Assembly (NCBI GenBank): GCA_934098555.1
Contig: CAKOOQ010000001.1
Span: 1 to 64,000 of the forward strand
Direction: 5' to 3'
Origin: an uncultured Bacilli bacterium
Lineage (GTDB): Bacteria > Bacillota_I > Bacilli_A > RF39 > UBA660
DNA length: 64,000 nucleotides
The notes under the pieces: generated by a model
What the model saw: the letters and a program-made list of their open reading frames with translations, nothing else
The model's database searches: none
Told to the model about the DNA's origin: nothing
Translations under genes and position numbers: made by a program
Shown here: positions 7,779 to 14,925 of the stretch, one piece after another
Position numbering within the stretch: position 1 is the stretch's first letter
Layout: each line of letters starts with the position of its first letter

Positions 7779-8513
7779 GTGGATATGATTGATAAAGATA
7801 TCAAACTTATTCATCCAAGTATTGGTATTAATAAAAATATCGTTAATTCCGAGGCGAATATTGTCTTAGAAAATGATGAATTCTATGTTAATCTAGAAAT
7901 TAATTATTATAATAATGAAACCAGTGATATAAAAAATGGTTACTTACTTTTAAGACAAGTAAAAACGGCTAAAGAGTATGAAACCCTAAAAAAAGTTTAT
8001 CAGATTAACTTAAACAGTTATGATGCTTTAGGCCAAGGAGACTTTATTTATCACAGTAAACTATATGAAAAGAAATATCATATAGAAAGAAGTGATTTTA
8101 TCGAAATCATCGATATCAATCTAGAAAACTTACGACAAATCGATTATAATACTCTTATAAAGAGCGAAGATATGACATTAGAAAAAGCATTATACCTTTT
8201 CGTATGTGATGATACTAAAAAGTTAAATGCTATTTATGAGGGTGATAAATTGATGAAAAAGTTAATAAAAGAAAATGAAGATTTATTAAAAGAATTTGAT
8301 GAAATGCTTTATTATGACCGAGACAAAATGTTTTTAAATGCTTGTTATGATAAAGGCTATAACAAAGGTAAAAATGAAGGAAGGAATGAAGGAAAACAAG
8401 AAGAACGCCTACAAATTGCCCAAGAGCTCCTAAAACTCGAAGTCCCTATTGAAAAAATAGGGATGGCCACAGGGTTAAGTGAGGAAGAAATTTCAATTTT
8501 AAAAAATGAGTAA
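7779..8513 (+). CDS. Rpn/PDDEXK_2-family nuclease, 5' end lost
   Basis: The protein matches the Rpn family (recombination-promoting nuclease, also annotated as PD-(D/E)XK transposase). It shows SEANIVLENDEFYVNLEINYY with the catalytic E-x-N/E pattern, YQINLNSYDALGQGDF in the middle and a charged coiled tail with GYNKGKNEGRNEGKQEERL. The frame is open back to 7638 (KIKFPLLKDKVAKKLFTEKK), matching the N-terminus of the copy at 41.7 kb, but no usable start codon or ribosome binding site remains there. ATG at 7779 has no clear Shine-Dalgarno. It is probably a pseudogene despite the open frame. Confidence 0.75.
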   Translation: MDMIDKDIKLIHPSIGINKNIVNSEANIVLENDEFYVNLEINYYNNETSDIKNGYLLLRQVKTAKEYETLKKVYQINLNSYDALGQGDFIYHSKLYEKKYHIERSDFIEIIDINLENLRQIDYNTLIKSEDMTLEKALYLFVCDDTKKLNAIYEGDKLMKKLIKENEDLLKEFDEMLYYDRDKMFLNACYDKGYNKGKNEGRNEGKQEERLQIAQELLKLEVPIEKIGMATGLSEEEISILKNE

Positions 8514-8520
8514 ACTAACG

Positions 8521-8573
8521 AAAAGGGACTACCGAGAAAATTAACTACTTAATTTCTCGACAGCCCCTTTATT
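8521..8573 (+). terminator. Large stem-loop terminator after the Rpn gene
   Basis: A long hairpin has arms CGAGAAAATTAA (8533-8544) and TTAATTTCTCG (8549-8559), with one bulged base and outer GGG/CCC pairs. A short T-rich stretch follows. It lies just past the stop codon of the Rpn gene. Confidence 0.6.
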
Positions 8574-8612
8574 TAGTTTGTTTTACGATATTGAATTTGT
8601 TAAACAATTTTA
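8571..8612 (-). pseudogene. Copied 3' end of the SDR gene
   Basis: About 42 bases nearly identical to the 3' end of the short-chain dehydrogenase gene at 18243-18286 (TTTAGTTTGTTTTACGATAT and onward), including its stop codon region. The rest of that gene is absent here. It abuts the abiE relic, so the patch is a recombination mosaic. Confidence 0.7.
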
Positions 8613-9030
8613 AGAAGATGTCATATTTGAATCGATACTATTTTATTTTGACTTAATTTCTAAATCTAATCCATATGCTTCCAACTCACGAGCAATATAA
8701 GAAAAGTATTCGCTTAAATCAAACTCTTTATTCGGCAAAAGAAGAGCAAAATCCAAATCTTTGGAAAATCTGTCTAAATTAAAAAAATTCTAAGAGCTGT
8801 TTCTCTGTAAAAAGCAGCATTTGAGAAAAAATCACTTTTCGATAAACCTGATAAAACAATTCCCTGAATGATTTCTTTTAGGGCATTTGTTTCATAAAAT
8901 CCATTTATAAATTTGATAAACTTTCCCGCTTTTACTTCACAACCGAATTTTATATTTTTAGCAATTTTATTCGTAATTATCATATTTTCATCATTATGTG
9001 ATAATTTCTGATGAAAATCAGCGGGTCTGT
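8613..9030 (-). pseudogene. Collapsed second abiE copy
   Basis: On the minus strand this begins with the AbiEi start (MIITNKIAKN, then GKFIKFINGFYETNA). It jumps directly into the AbiEii N-terminus (LKEIIQGIVLSGLSKSDFFSNAAFY) and then continues, frameshifted, into the nucleotidyltransferase core. Compared with 6464-7424, roughly half a kilobase between the two genes is missing. The mutated operator repeat (TTTTCATCA...TGATGAAAA) is still visible upstream. A fused 94-residue open frame survives but lacks the GGT motif (YRETALR) and ends soon after. Confidence 0.8.
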
Positions 9031-9037
9031 TGCCTAA

Positions 9038-9066
9038 TTTACATGTAACGGTATACATGTTATAAT
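9038..9066 (+). promoter_or_regulatory. Promoter with inverted repeat in the spacer, prsW-like gene
   Basis: TTTACA (9038-9043), a 17-base spacer and TATAAT (9061-9066). A perfect 7-bp inverted repeat (ACATGTA, 6 bases, TACATGT; 9041-9060) fills the spacer, a standard place for a repressor or a MerR-like activator. The binding protein is unknown. Confidence 0.65.
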
Positions 9067-9089
9067 TTTTTAGAAGGTATGTGAAACTA

Positions 9090-9791
9090 ATGATTAAAAT
9101 TTTATTATGTATGATTCCAAGCTTATTTTTATTGATTTATATTTATCAAAAAGATAAGATTGAAAAAGAACCCCTACCTTTACTTATTATTTTATTTTTA
9201 ATGGGTATGGCTTGTTGTCTTTTGTCTATTTTTATAGCCAAAGTTTTTCAAACTTATTTTCCTTTTCTAATCTTATCTTATCATGACTTAAAACTTTGGC
9301 AAATTATCTTTAAAATTTTAGTAACCATTGGTTTTATTGAAGAAGCCTTAAAATGGCTTGTAACTTATTTTATTACTTGGCGTAATAAAAATTTTAAACA
9401 TGTTTATGACCCAATTGTTTACTGTGTCACAACATCTCTTGGATTTGCCACATTAGAAAATATAATTTATGCTTTAAATTTTAAAGCTTTGGGTATCCTC
9501 CCTATTTTTTTAAGAGGAATACTTTCCGTACCCAATCATGCCGTCTTTGGTATTTTTATGGGTTATTATCTAGGACTAGCTAAAAAGGAAAATAGAAAAC
9601 GATATAAACTTTTAAGTCTTTTAGTTCCCTTATATTTTCATTTTATCTATGATATGCTTTTGGTAAGTAAGAATCCATTTACTTTTTTATTCTTTATTAT
9701 TTATGTCGCGGTTTGCTATCTTTTTGCTTACAGTCGTCTTAAAAAATTAGCCCAAGTCAAAACCAATTTAACCACGAAAAAAGGGACATAA
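9090..9791 (+). CDS. PrsW-family intramembrane metalloprotease
   Basis: This polytopic membrane protein of about 233 residues has the PrsW/CPBP-like signature. An EEALKW motif (the EExxK/R type glutamate pair) follows a membrane helix, then FATLENIIYAL, then PNHAVFGIFMGYYLG and a C-terminal HFIYD, supplying conserved histidines. In Bacillus, PrsW cleaves the anti-sigma factor RsiW; no RsiW or ECF sigma gene is nearby, so its substrate is unknown. I prefer ATG at 9090, 12 bases after AGAAGG, over an in-frame GTG at 9081 only 3 bases after it. The promoter carries a putative operator. Confidence 0.85.
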   Translation: MIKILLCMIPSLFLLIYIYQKDKIEKEPLPLLIILFLMGMACCLLSIFIAKVFQTYFPFLILSYHDLKLWQIIFKILVTIGFIEEALKWLVTYFITWRNKNFKHVYDPIVYCVTTSLGFATLENIIYALNFKALGILPIFLRGILSVPNHAVFGIFMGYYLGLAKKENRKRYKLLSLLVPLYFHFIYDMLLVSKNPFTFLFFIIYVAVCYLFAYSRLKKLAQVKTNLTTKKGT

Positions 9792-9806
9792 GTCCTTTTA
9801 TTTTGC
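9776..9806. terminator. Bidirectional terminator between convergent genes
   Basis: A hairpin (AAAGGGAC-ATAA-GTCCTTTT, one G-T pair) has A-rich and T-rich flanks. It overlaps the stop codons of the protease gene and of the DltC-like gene, so it can serve both strands. Confidence 0.6.
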
Positions 9807-10040
9807 CTTTAAATAATCTTCTACCAGTTCTTCAATCCCTTTTACCGTTTTTAATTTGCTTCTATCTATTCTTGTTGGTTGCAAATAAATGCCATAATCT
9901 TCAAGAGTTGTAAAAAGTTCAATAAAAGCATAAGAATCCAATAATCCACTTTCAATTAAATTAATATCTTTTTCGTAGACTTTTTTATCTTCACAAACTT
10001 CATATAAAATATCTGCGATGTTTAACTTTTTATTATTCAT
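9798..10040 (-). CDS. D-alanyl carrier protein-like (DltC-like)
   Basis: An 80-residue acyl-carrier-type protein. The phosphopantetheine serine is S36 in ESGLLDSYAFIEL. The C-terminal half (YLQPTRIDRSKLKTVKGIEEL) resembles DltC more than a fatty-acid ACP. DltC carries D-alanine as a thioester for transfer to teichoic acids. The gene overlaps the ligase gene upstream by 4 bases, so the pair is coupled. A matching phosphopantetheinyl transferase is encoded divergently at 12378. DltB and DltD, which normally complete the pathway, are not in the window. Confidence 0.85.
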   Translation of the reverse strand: MNNKKLNIADILYEVCEDKKVYEKDINLIESGLLDSYAFIELFTTLEDYGIYLQPTRIDRSKLKTVKGIEELVEDYLKAK

Positions 10041-11449
10041 AAATCAAGTAAAGCCTTTCTATCTATTTTTCCATTATTATTAATAGGCATTTTTTCTATA
10101 ATCTGAATTGTTTTAGGCATCATGTAACCTGGAATTTTTTGGGAAAGCTCTTTTTCTAAATAGTCCTCCGTGATATTATCACCGACAACAAAAGCTTTAA
10201 TAAGTTTCACAGTTTGTTTGGGGGTATATTTGGCAATAACCGCACATTCTTTAACACCAGTTATAATAGAAAGATTGTATTCAATATCATCAAGTTCAAT
10301 ACGATATCCCTTATATTTTATTTGTCTATCTTTTCTCCCCTTACAATACAGGTAGCCATTTTTAAAATAGCCCATATCACCTGTTTTGTAACAGTCTAAA
10401 TTATTTTCTCTATAATAACCACCTTTTACATGGCCTAAATAACCTTTAAAAACACTGGTCCCTTTTAAAATAATTTCATCATCTTGAATATCTACAATAG
10501 TTGCAAAATGATTTTGCCGGCCAACAGGTAAAATTTCTTCCGTGGCAAGCATAGTCTTAGTGATATTAATAGCTGAAATGGCCGAGGTAGCTTCCGTAGG
10601 ACCATAGGCATTGATAATATTTAACTTAGGAAAGGCTTGAAATAATTTAGCTACTAGATTTTTATCAAGTAATTCCCCACAAAAATAAACACATTTAAAT
10701 TTAGGAAAAGATACGAAGTTAAAATCTTTATTTAATAAAAGGAGTTTCATGAAAGTAGGTGTCATGACAGCCACATCGATTTCTTTTAAAATATCAAAAA
10801 CGAGAGCATAATTTTCTTGAATGTCCTCTTTAAAAGCATATAAGGTATGCCCATTACACAAACTATAATAAAAATCAGCTACACTTAAATCAAAACTAAA
10901 ACTAGCTTGATTAAAAACATTAACATTTTTATAATCCTTTAAGGGTTCTAATGTGTTTATAAAAGATACAAAATTTTCTAGGTTTTTAATCGAAATGGGT
11001 ACTCCTTTAGGTTCACCGGTACTTCCTGAAGTAAAGATAATATAGGCAATATCACTTTGACAAGAATATTTTTGATTAGAAAAAACCACTAAATCATCTA
11101 AAGAACAACACATGACATGTTGAAGGTTAATTTTTTCATTCGTTAACACAAGCGTTGCTTGGGTAAGATTTATTATTTTTATAAGTCTTTCTTGTGGGGT
11201 ACAAATACCAACAGGCACATAAGTTCTTCGCGCTATTAAACAGGCTAAAATAGATTTTACAACATTGATTTCCTTATGACCGTAGATAATAACCGGAGCA
11301 TTGCCTTGCTTTTTTAATATCTTGGCAAAATGAGTAGCTTCCTTCCATAGTTTTTCATAAGTGATGCTTTCATTTCCAACTTTATAAGCCACTCTCTTTT
11401 TATTTTTTCGAACACTATCTGAAATTTTACTGAGTAACACAATCATCAT
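10037..11449 (-). CDS. DltA-like D-alanine--carrier ligase (adenylation enzyme)
   Basis: A 470-residue stand-alone adenylation domain. It has the P-loop TSGSTGEPKG (residues 140-149), AYGPTEATSA, the hinge YKTGDMGYFKNGYLYCKGRKDRQIKYKGYRIE, and a C-terminal NGKIDRKALL containing the catalytic lysine. The core TPTFMKLLLL...YFCGELL follows DltA. The enzyme would adenylate an amino acid and load it on the DltC-like carrier. The start is uncertain: ATG-ATG sits right at AAGGA, and a GTG four codons in has better spacing. It overlaps vanW upstream and dltC downstream. Substrate specificity cannot be read here. Confidence 0.88.
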   Translation of the reverse strand: MMIVLLSKISDSVRKNKKRVAYKVGNESITYEKLWKEATHFAKILKKQGNAPVIIYGHKEINVVKSILACLIARRTYVPVGICTPQERLIKIINLTQATLVLTNEKINLQHVMCCSLDDLVVFSNQKYSCQSDIAYIIFTSGSTGEPKGVPISIKNLENFVSFINTLEPLKDYKNVNVFNQASFSFDLSVADFYYSLCNGHTLYAFKEDIQENYALVFDILKEIDVAVMTPTFMKLLLLNKDFNFVSFPKFKCVYFCGELLDKNLVAKLFQAFPKLNIINAYGPTEATSAISAINITKTMLATEEILPVGRQNHFATIVDIQDDEIILKGTSVFKGYLGHVKGGYYRENNLDCYKTGDMGYFKNGYLYCKGRKDRQIKYKGYRIELDDIEYNLSIITGVKECAVIAKYTPKQTVKLIKAFVVGDNITEDYLEKELSQKIPGYMMPKTIQIIEKMPINNNGKIDRKALLDL

Positions 11450-12269
11450 TCCTTATTTGATCTTTAGGTATTAAGCTATAATCATACATAACCTCTGAAT
11501 GATTATCCAAAATAAGTTCTTTATACAGCTCTTTATTCGTTAACCTATCGATAACAATACGATAAACTTGGGAGATACGATAATATTCTTGGCCTTCTTT
11601 TTTAAAATGATGGTTTTCTTCAACAATTTTATACCGACAAGGAAAAGGTCTTTCACTTCTTAATTCACCACATAATTCGCCATTTTCCACCCATACCAAA
11701 ATTTGAATATCTTGATCCGTGTTATTTTTAAAACGATAATCAATATTATTATAAAAAACAGAGGTGCCTGTTCCAAATGGTACTTTTCTTCTTTCATCGG
11801 GAAATAAAGCATCTGAGTGATGATGAAGTTCCACGACCTTTAAAGGGCTATTTAAAACAAGCCAATGAATCATATTAGCCATTTGACAAAGGCCTCCCCC
11901 ATAACCTTTCCCCATTCCGGTTCGGCTAATGACTAAGCCCTCTTTATATCCCTCTTTTTTGGTTGCACGTCCAATGGTCTTCCAATAGGAAAAAACTTCA
12001 TTAGGGTGAATAACGATACCATTAATTTTATTACAGGCCAACATAATATTGGTCACTTTATTTTCTTGTAACTTTAAATCGACACCATAAAGTTTTCGAA
12101 TTAAAATAGAACTATGGCTCTTTACAATATTAGGTAATTCTTCCTGCTTCTTTTCTGTTGCAATTTTATCTTTACTCAAAGCATCCTTTAATTTACGAAG
12201 CATGATTTCTTTTTCCACCGATATCTTATAACATGTTGGATTTATATCACAAAAAAGTTTTCTTCTCAT
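11427..12269 (-). CDS. VanW-like protein
   Basis: This 280-residue protein contains the VanW domain: IVIHPNEVFSYWKTIGRATKKEGYKEGLVI, then the characteristic GKGYGGGLCQMANMIHWLVLNSPL, then ELHHHSD. VanW occurs in some vancomycin-resistance clusters and widely in Bacillota without a known reaction. I see no signal peptide. A strong AGGAG site precedes ATG 12269. It heads a three-gene operon with the DltA/DltC-like pair, with a 23-base overlap into the ligase gene, which suggests a shared cell-envelope role. Confidence 0.88.
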   Translation of the reverse strand: MRRKLFCDINPTCYKISVEKEIMLRKLKDALSKDKIATEKKQEELPNIVKSHSSILIRKLYGVDLKLQENKVTNIMLACNKINGIVIHPNEVFSYWKTIGRATKKEGYKEGLVISRTGMGKGYGGGLCQMANMIHWLVLNSPLKVVELHHHSDALFPDERRKVPFGTGTSVFYNNIDYRFKNNTDQDIQILVWVENGELCGELRSERPFPCRYKIVEENHHFKKEGQEYYRISQVYRIVIDRLTNKELYKELILDNHSEVMYDYSLIPKDQIRNDDCVTQ

Positions 12270-12377
12270 AACATCTTACTCCTAAATATCTTATAACAGT
12301 TTTAATTATAACATAAAGTATTATTGGTTGTATATTATTTAAAAATTCTATATTATTATAGTATTAGGTGATGATAA

Positions 12378-12974
12378 ATGTACGAATTAAGAAAACTAGA
12401 CGAATTCAAGACACCCGTTTTAATCGATTTTTTTAAAGAAATTTATCCTTTAAAGCAACTAAGGATAAAAAAGATGGTTAATAAACGTCGTTTAAAGCAT
12501 GCTATAATAGGAGAAATTTTGCTAAGAAAACTTTTAGAAAAAAATGGTCTATCTTACAAAAGTTTAGATTTTATAAATAATGAACAGGGTAAACCTTATA
12601 TAAAAAATAATCCTATCTTTTTTAGTATTAGTCACTCTTTTCTTTATGTGATAGTTGTCACATCCTATCATGAAATTGGTGTTGATATTGAAAAAGTAAG
12701 AAAAACGCATGAGAATGTATGGCACCAGTTCGCGACCGAGACTGAAAAAAATTATCTTTTTTCTTCTAAAAAAAATATAGAAAGAAGAATTTTTGAAATT
12801 TTTTGTTTAAAAGAGGCTTATTTTAAAATGAAAGGAAATAATCTTAATGATGCAAAAAGTGTGGAATTTTATATAACCCAACGTGGCGTTTCATGTAGTG
12901 ATAAAAGTGTCCATGCTTATTTTATTAAAGACTTAAAAGATTATGTGGTGGCTGTTTGTGAAAAAATTAATTAA
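12378..12974 (+). CDS. 4'-phosphopantetheinyl transferase (Sfp-like)
   Basis: A 198-residue Sfp-type transferase that converts apo- to holo-carrier proteins with coenzyme A. Motifs: GKPY and FFSISHS (residues 71-87), GVDIE (101-105) with the metal-binding Asp and Glu, and FCLKEAYFKMKG (142-153) with the KEA triad. It is divergent from the VanW/DltA/DltC operon with about 110 bases between, making the DltC-like protein its obvious client. It overlaps the GH3 gene downstream by 32 bases. The ribosome binding site AGGTGATG is adequate. Confidence 0.92.
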   Translation: MYELRKLDEFKTPVLIDFFKEIYPLKQLRIKKMVNKRRLKHAIIGEILLRKLLEKNGLSYKSLDFINNEQGKPYIKNNPIFFSISHSFLYVIVVTSYHEIGVDIEKVRKTHENVWHQFATETEKNYLFSSKKNIERRIFEIFCLKEAYFKMKGNNLNDAKSVEFYITQRGVSCSDKSVHAYFIKDLKDYVVAVCEKIN

Positions 12975-14235
12975 TGTTTTAACCTACTTTATTTCATTAG
13001 GAATTATAGGTTTTGTCATTTGGTACTTTTACGACATATATAAGTGTAAAACCCTTACCGGAAAAATTACCTATTATGATAATAATATCATGGAAATAGC
13101 AACGTACAATGAGGCTTTTTATAGCTTTAACTATGATAATCAAGAATGTAAGCTAAACGATGAGGTTAAAGTTTTTTACACAGGAAAATTAGAAGATACT
13201 TCACCTATACAAAATATTACTATAAAAAAAATAAGCAAAATAAAACGTCAAGAAACAAATATTACCAAGAAACTTGCGACGATGAGTTTAGAAGAAAAAG
13301 TTGGCCAGCTTTTATTAGCAAGAGTTCCTTTGACACACAAAATAGATGATTTGAAAACATATCACCTTGGAGGCTATATTCTCTATCAAAGAGATATTAA
13401 AAATAAAACGAAAAAAGAAGTTCAAACGGAAATAAAAAGCTATCAAAAAGAAAGCAATTTTCCTCTTTTTATTGCTATTGATGAAGAAGGAGGAACTGTG
13501 TCTCGCTTAAACGGGAATGATAATATTACCAAAGAAAAATTTTTGTCCCCCAAAGAGTTATATCAAAAAGGCGGCTTTGATTTGATTGAAAAAGATGCAA
13601 TTCGAAAAAGAGACCTATTGCAAGAATTAGGAATAAATTTGAATTTAGCTCCTGTGGCTGACATGAGTAATGATGAAAACTCCTTTATTTTTGCAAGAAC
13701 TTTTGGAAGTAACGCTGAAGAAACATCTCAATATATAAAAACAATTTTAAAAACGCAAAATGATAAAGTATTTTATGTTTTAAAACACTTTCCTGGTTAT
13801 GGCGATAATCTTGATACTCACACGGGCAACGCTATAGATAATCGAAGTTTAAAAACTTTTGAAGAAAAAGATTTCAAGCCTTTTATATCAGGAATCGACA
13901 ACGGTGCCAAATTCATTATGTTATCTCATAATATTGTTTCGAATGTCGATAATGTACCTACTTCATTGTCAAAAATTTGGCATAATATTTTAAGAAATCA
14001 ACTACACTTTGAAGGCATTATTTTAACGGATAATTTATCCATGAAAGCCTCTCAAATAAATACATCTACTCCTTATATAGACGCAGTTAAGGCAGGTAAC
14101 AATTTACTAATCGTTTCTGATTACAAGGCGGCATTTAAAGAAATTTATGAGGCCATACAAAACAAAATAATAACGGAAGCTTTTATAGATACATTAATAT
14201 TCAAAACCTTAACTTTTAAAGACAAAATTATTTAA
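12943..14235 (+). CDS. Glycoside hydrolase family 3, NagZ-like beta-N-acetylhexosaminidase
   Basis: A 430-residue protein with an N-terminal membrane anchor (about residues 7-28) and a short linker domain, then a GH3 catalytic domain: LEEKVGQLLLARV, FIAIDEEGG, LAPVADM, KHFPGYGDNLDTH (the NagZ-type catalytic Asp-His loop) and GIILTDNLSMKA with the nucleophile Asp. Family members trim N-acetylglucosamine from peptidoglycan; the anchor places this one outside the cell. The start may instead be GTG at 12958, which has a better-spaced GGTGG. It overlaps the transferase gene, so it belongs to the same transcript. Confidence 0.9.
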   Translation: MWWLFVKKLINVLTYFISLGIIGFVIWYFYDIYKCKTLTGKITYYDNNIMEIATYNEAFYSFNYDNQECKLNDEVKVFYTGKLEDTSPIQNITIKKISKIKRQETNITKKLATMSLEEKVGQLLLARVPLTHKIDDLKTYHLGGYILYQRDIKNKTKKEVQTEIKSYQKESNFPLFIAIDEEGGTVSRLNGNDNITKEKFLSPKELYQKGGFDLIEKDAIRKRDLLQELGINLNLAPVADMSNDENSFIFARTFGSNAEETSQYIKTILKTQNDKVFYVLKHFPGYGDNLDTHTGNAIDNRSLKTFEEKDFKPFISGIDNGAKFIMLSHNIVSNVDNVPTSLSKIWHNILRNQLHFEGIILTDNLSMKASQINTSTPYIDAVKAGNNLLIVSDYKAAFKEIYEAIQNKIITEAFIDTLIFKTLTFKDKII

Positions 14236-14298
14236 AAATCTTTTGAAACAACTTTCTCTTTAAAAGATTCAAGCTGTCATCCTCAAAAAAGTCATCGA

Positions 14299-14685
14299 GT
14301 AGAAATCATCGATATCAATCTAGAGAATTATGACAAATCGATTATAATACTTTTATGAACAGCGAAAATTTGCTTGAGAAAGTGTTATACATCTTTATCT
14401 GTGATGGTAAAGAAAGATTAGACAAAGTTTATAAGGTGATAAATTAATCGGAGAAAAAAACAGTCTTCTTAATGATACCGAGACGAAATGTTTTTAAATG
14501 CTTGTTACGAGAAGGAATATAGTAAAGGTAAAAGCATTGGCTATAACAAAGGCAAAAATGAAGAGCGTCTGAAAATTTCTAAAAAATTTAAAAAAAAAAT
14601 GTCTATTCATGAAATTATTGCAATAACAAATTTAACAGAAGAAATGATAACAAAATTAAAAAAAGATATGGCAAAAAGAAGCTAA
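14299..14685 (+). pseudogene. Rpn-family relic
   Basis: Sequence from GTAGAAATCATCGATATCAA onward aligns with 8098-8513 but carries several frameshifts and deletions. Only the last 65 codons (14488-14685, MFLNACYEKEY...GKNEERLKI) stay open. The N-terminal nuclease core is missing. It is the most decayed of three Rpn copies in the window. Confidence 0.8.
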
Positions 14686-14760
14686 GTGGAAATACACAAT
14701 CAGTTTGTTGACCTAATCATTTTATTTCAGTCTTATTTAAGCAATCATTTTAGACTATTT

Positions 14761-14781
14761 CCTCACTTACTTTATGTGAGG
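14761..14781. other. Perfect 6-bp hairpin
   Basis: CCTCAC-9 bases-GTGAGG, without a T-run on either side. It may be part of the leader of the downstream hairpin pair, or nothing. Confidence 0.3.
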
Positions 14782-14818
14782 ATAATATTAAAACAATAGT
14801 TTTTATGTTAAAATAACT

Positions 14819-14882
14819 CATGTGATATATTTTAAATTTTATCACATCTGGCTCCAGAAAATAACTTCTGGAGCTTTTTTTA
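14819..14882 (+). terminator. Two adjacent hairpins ending in a strong T-run (possible small RNA end)
   Basis: An 8-bp perfect stem (ATGTGATA/TATCACAT) is followed by a 9-bp perfect stem (GCTCCAGAA 14851-14859, TTCTGGAGC 14866-14874) and seven T residues. A -10-like TTAAAAT lies just upstream. Only decayed coding DNA precedes it, so it may terminate a small RNA or be left from a lost gene. Confidence 0.55.
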
Positions 14883-14889
14883 ATTTTGA

Positions 14890-14925
14890 AGTAAAAAAAA
14901 AGCTAAGTAGAAATTATTCATTTTC
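14890..14925 (-). terminator. Terminator of the repeat-bearing surface protein
   Basis: On the minus strand a stem AGCTGAGT/ACTTAGCT (one mismatch) is followed by a run of nine T residues. It starts at the stop codon of the gene at 14924-16585. Confidence 0.65.
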
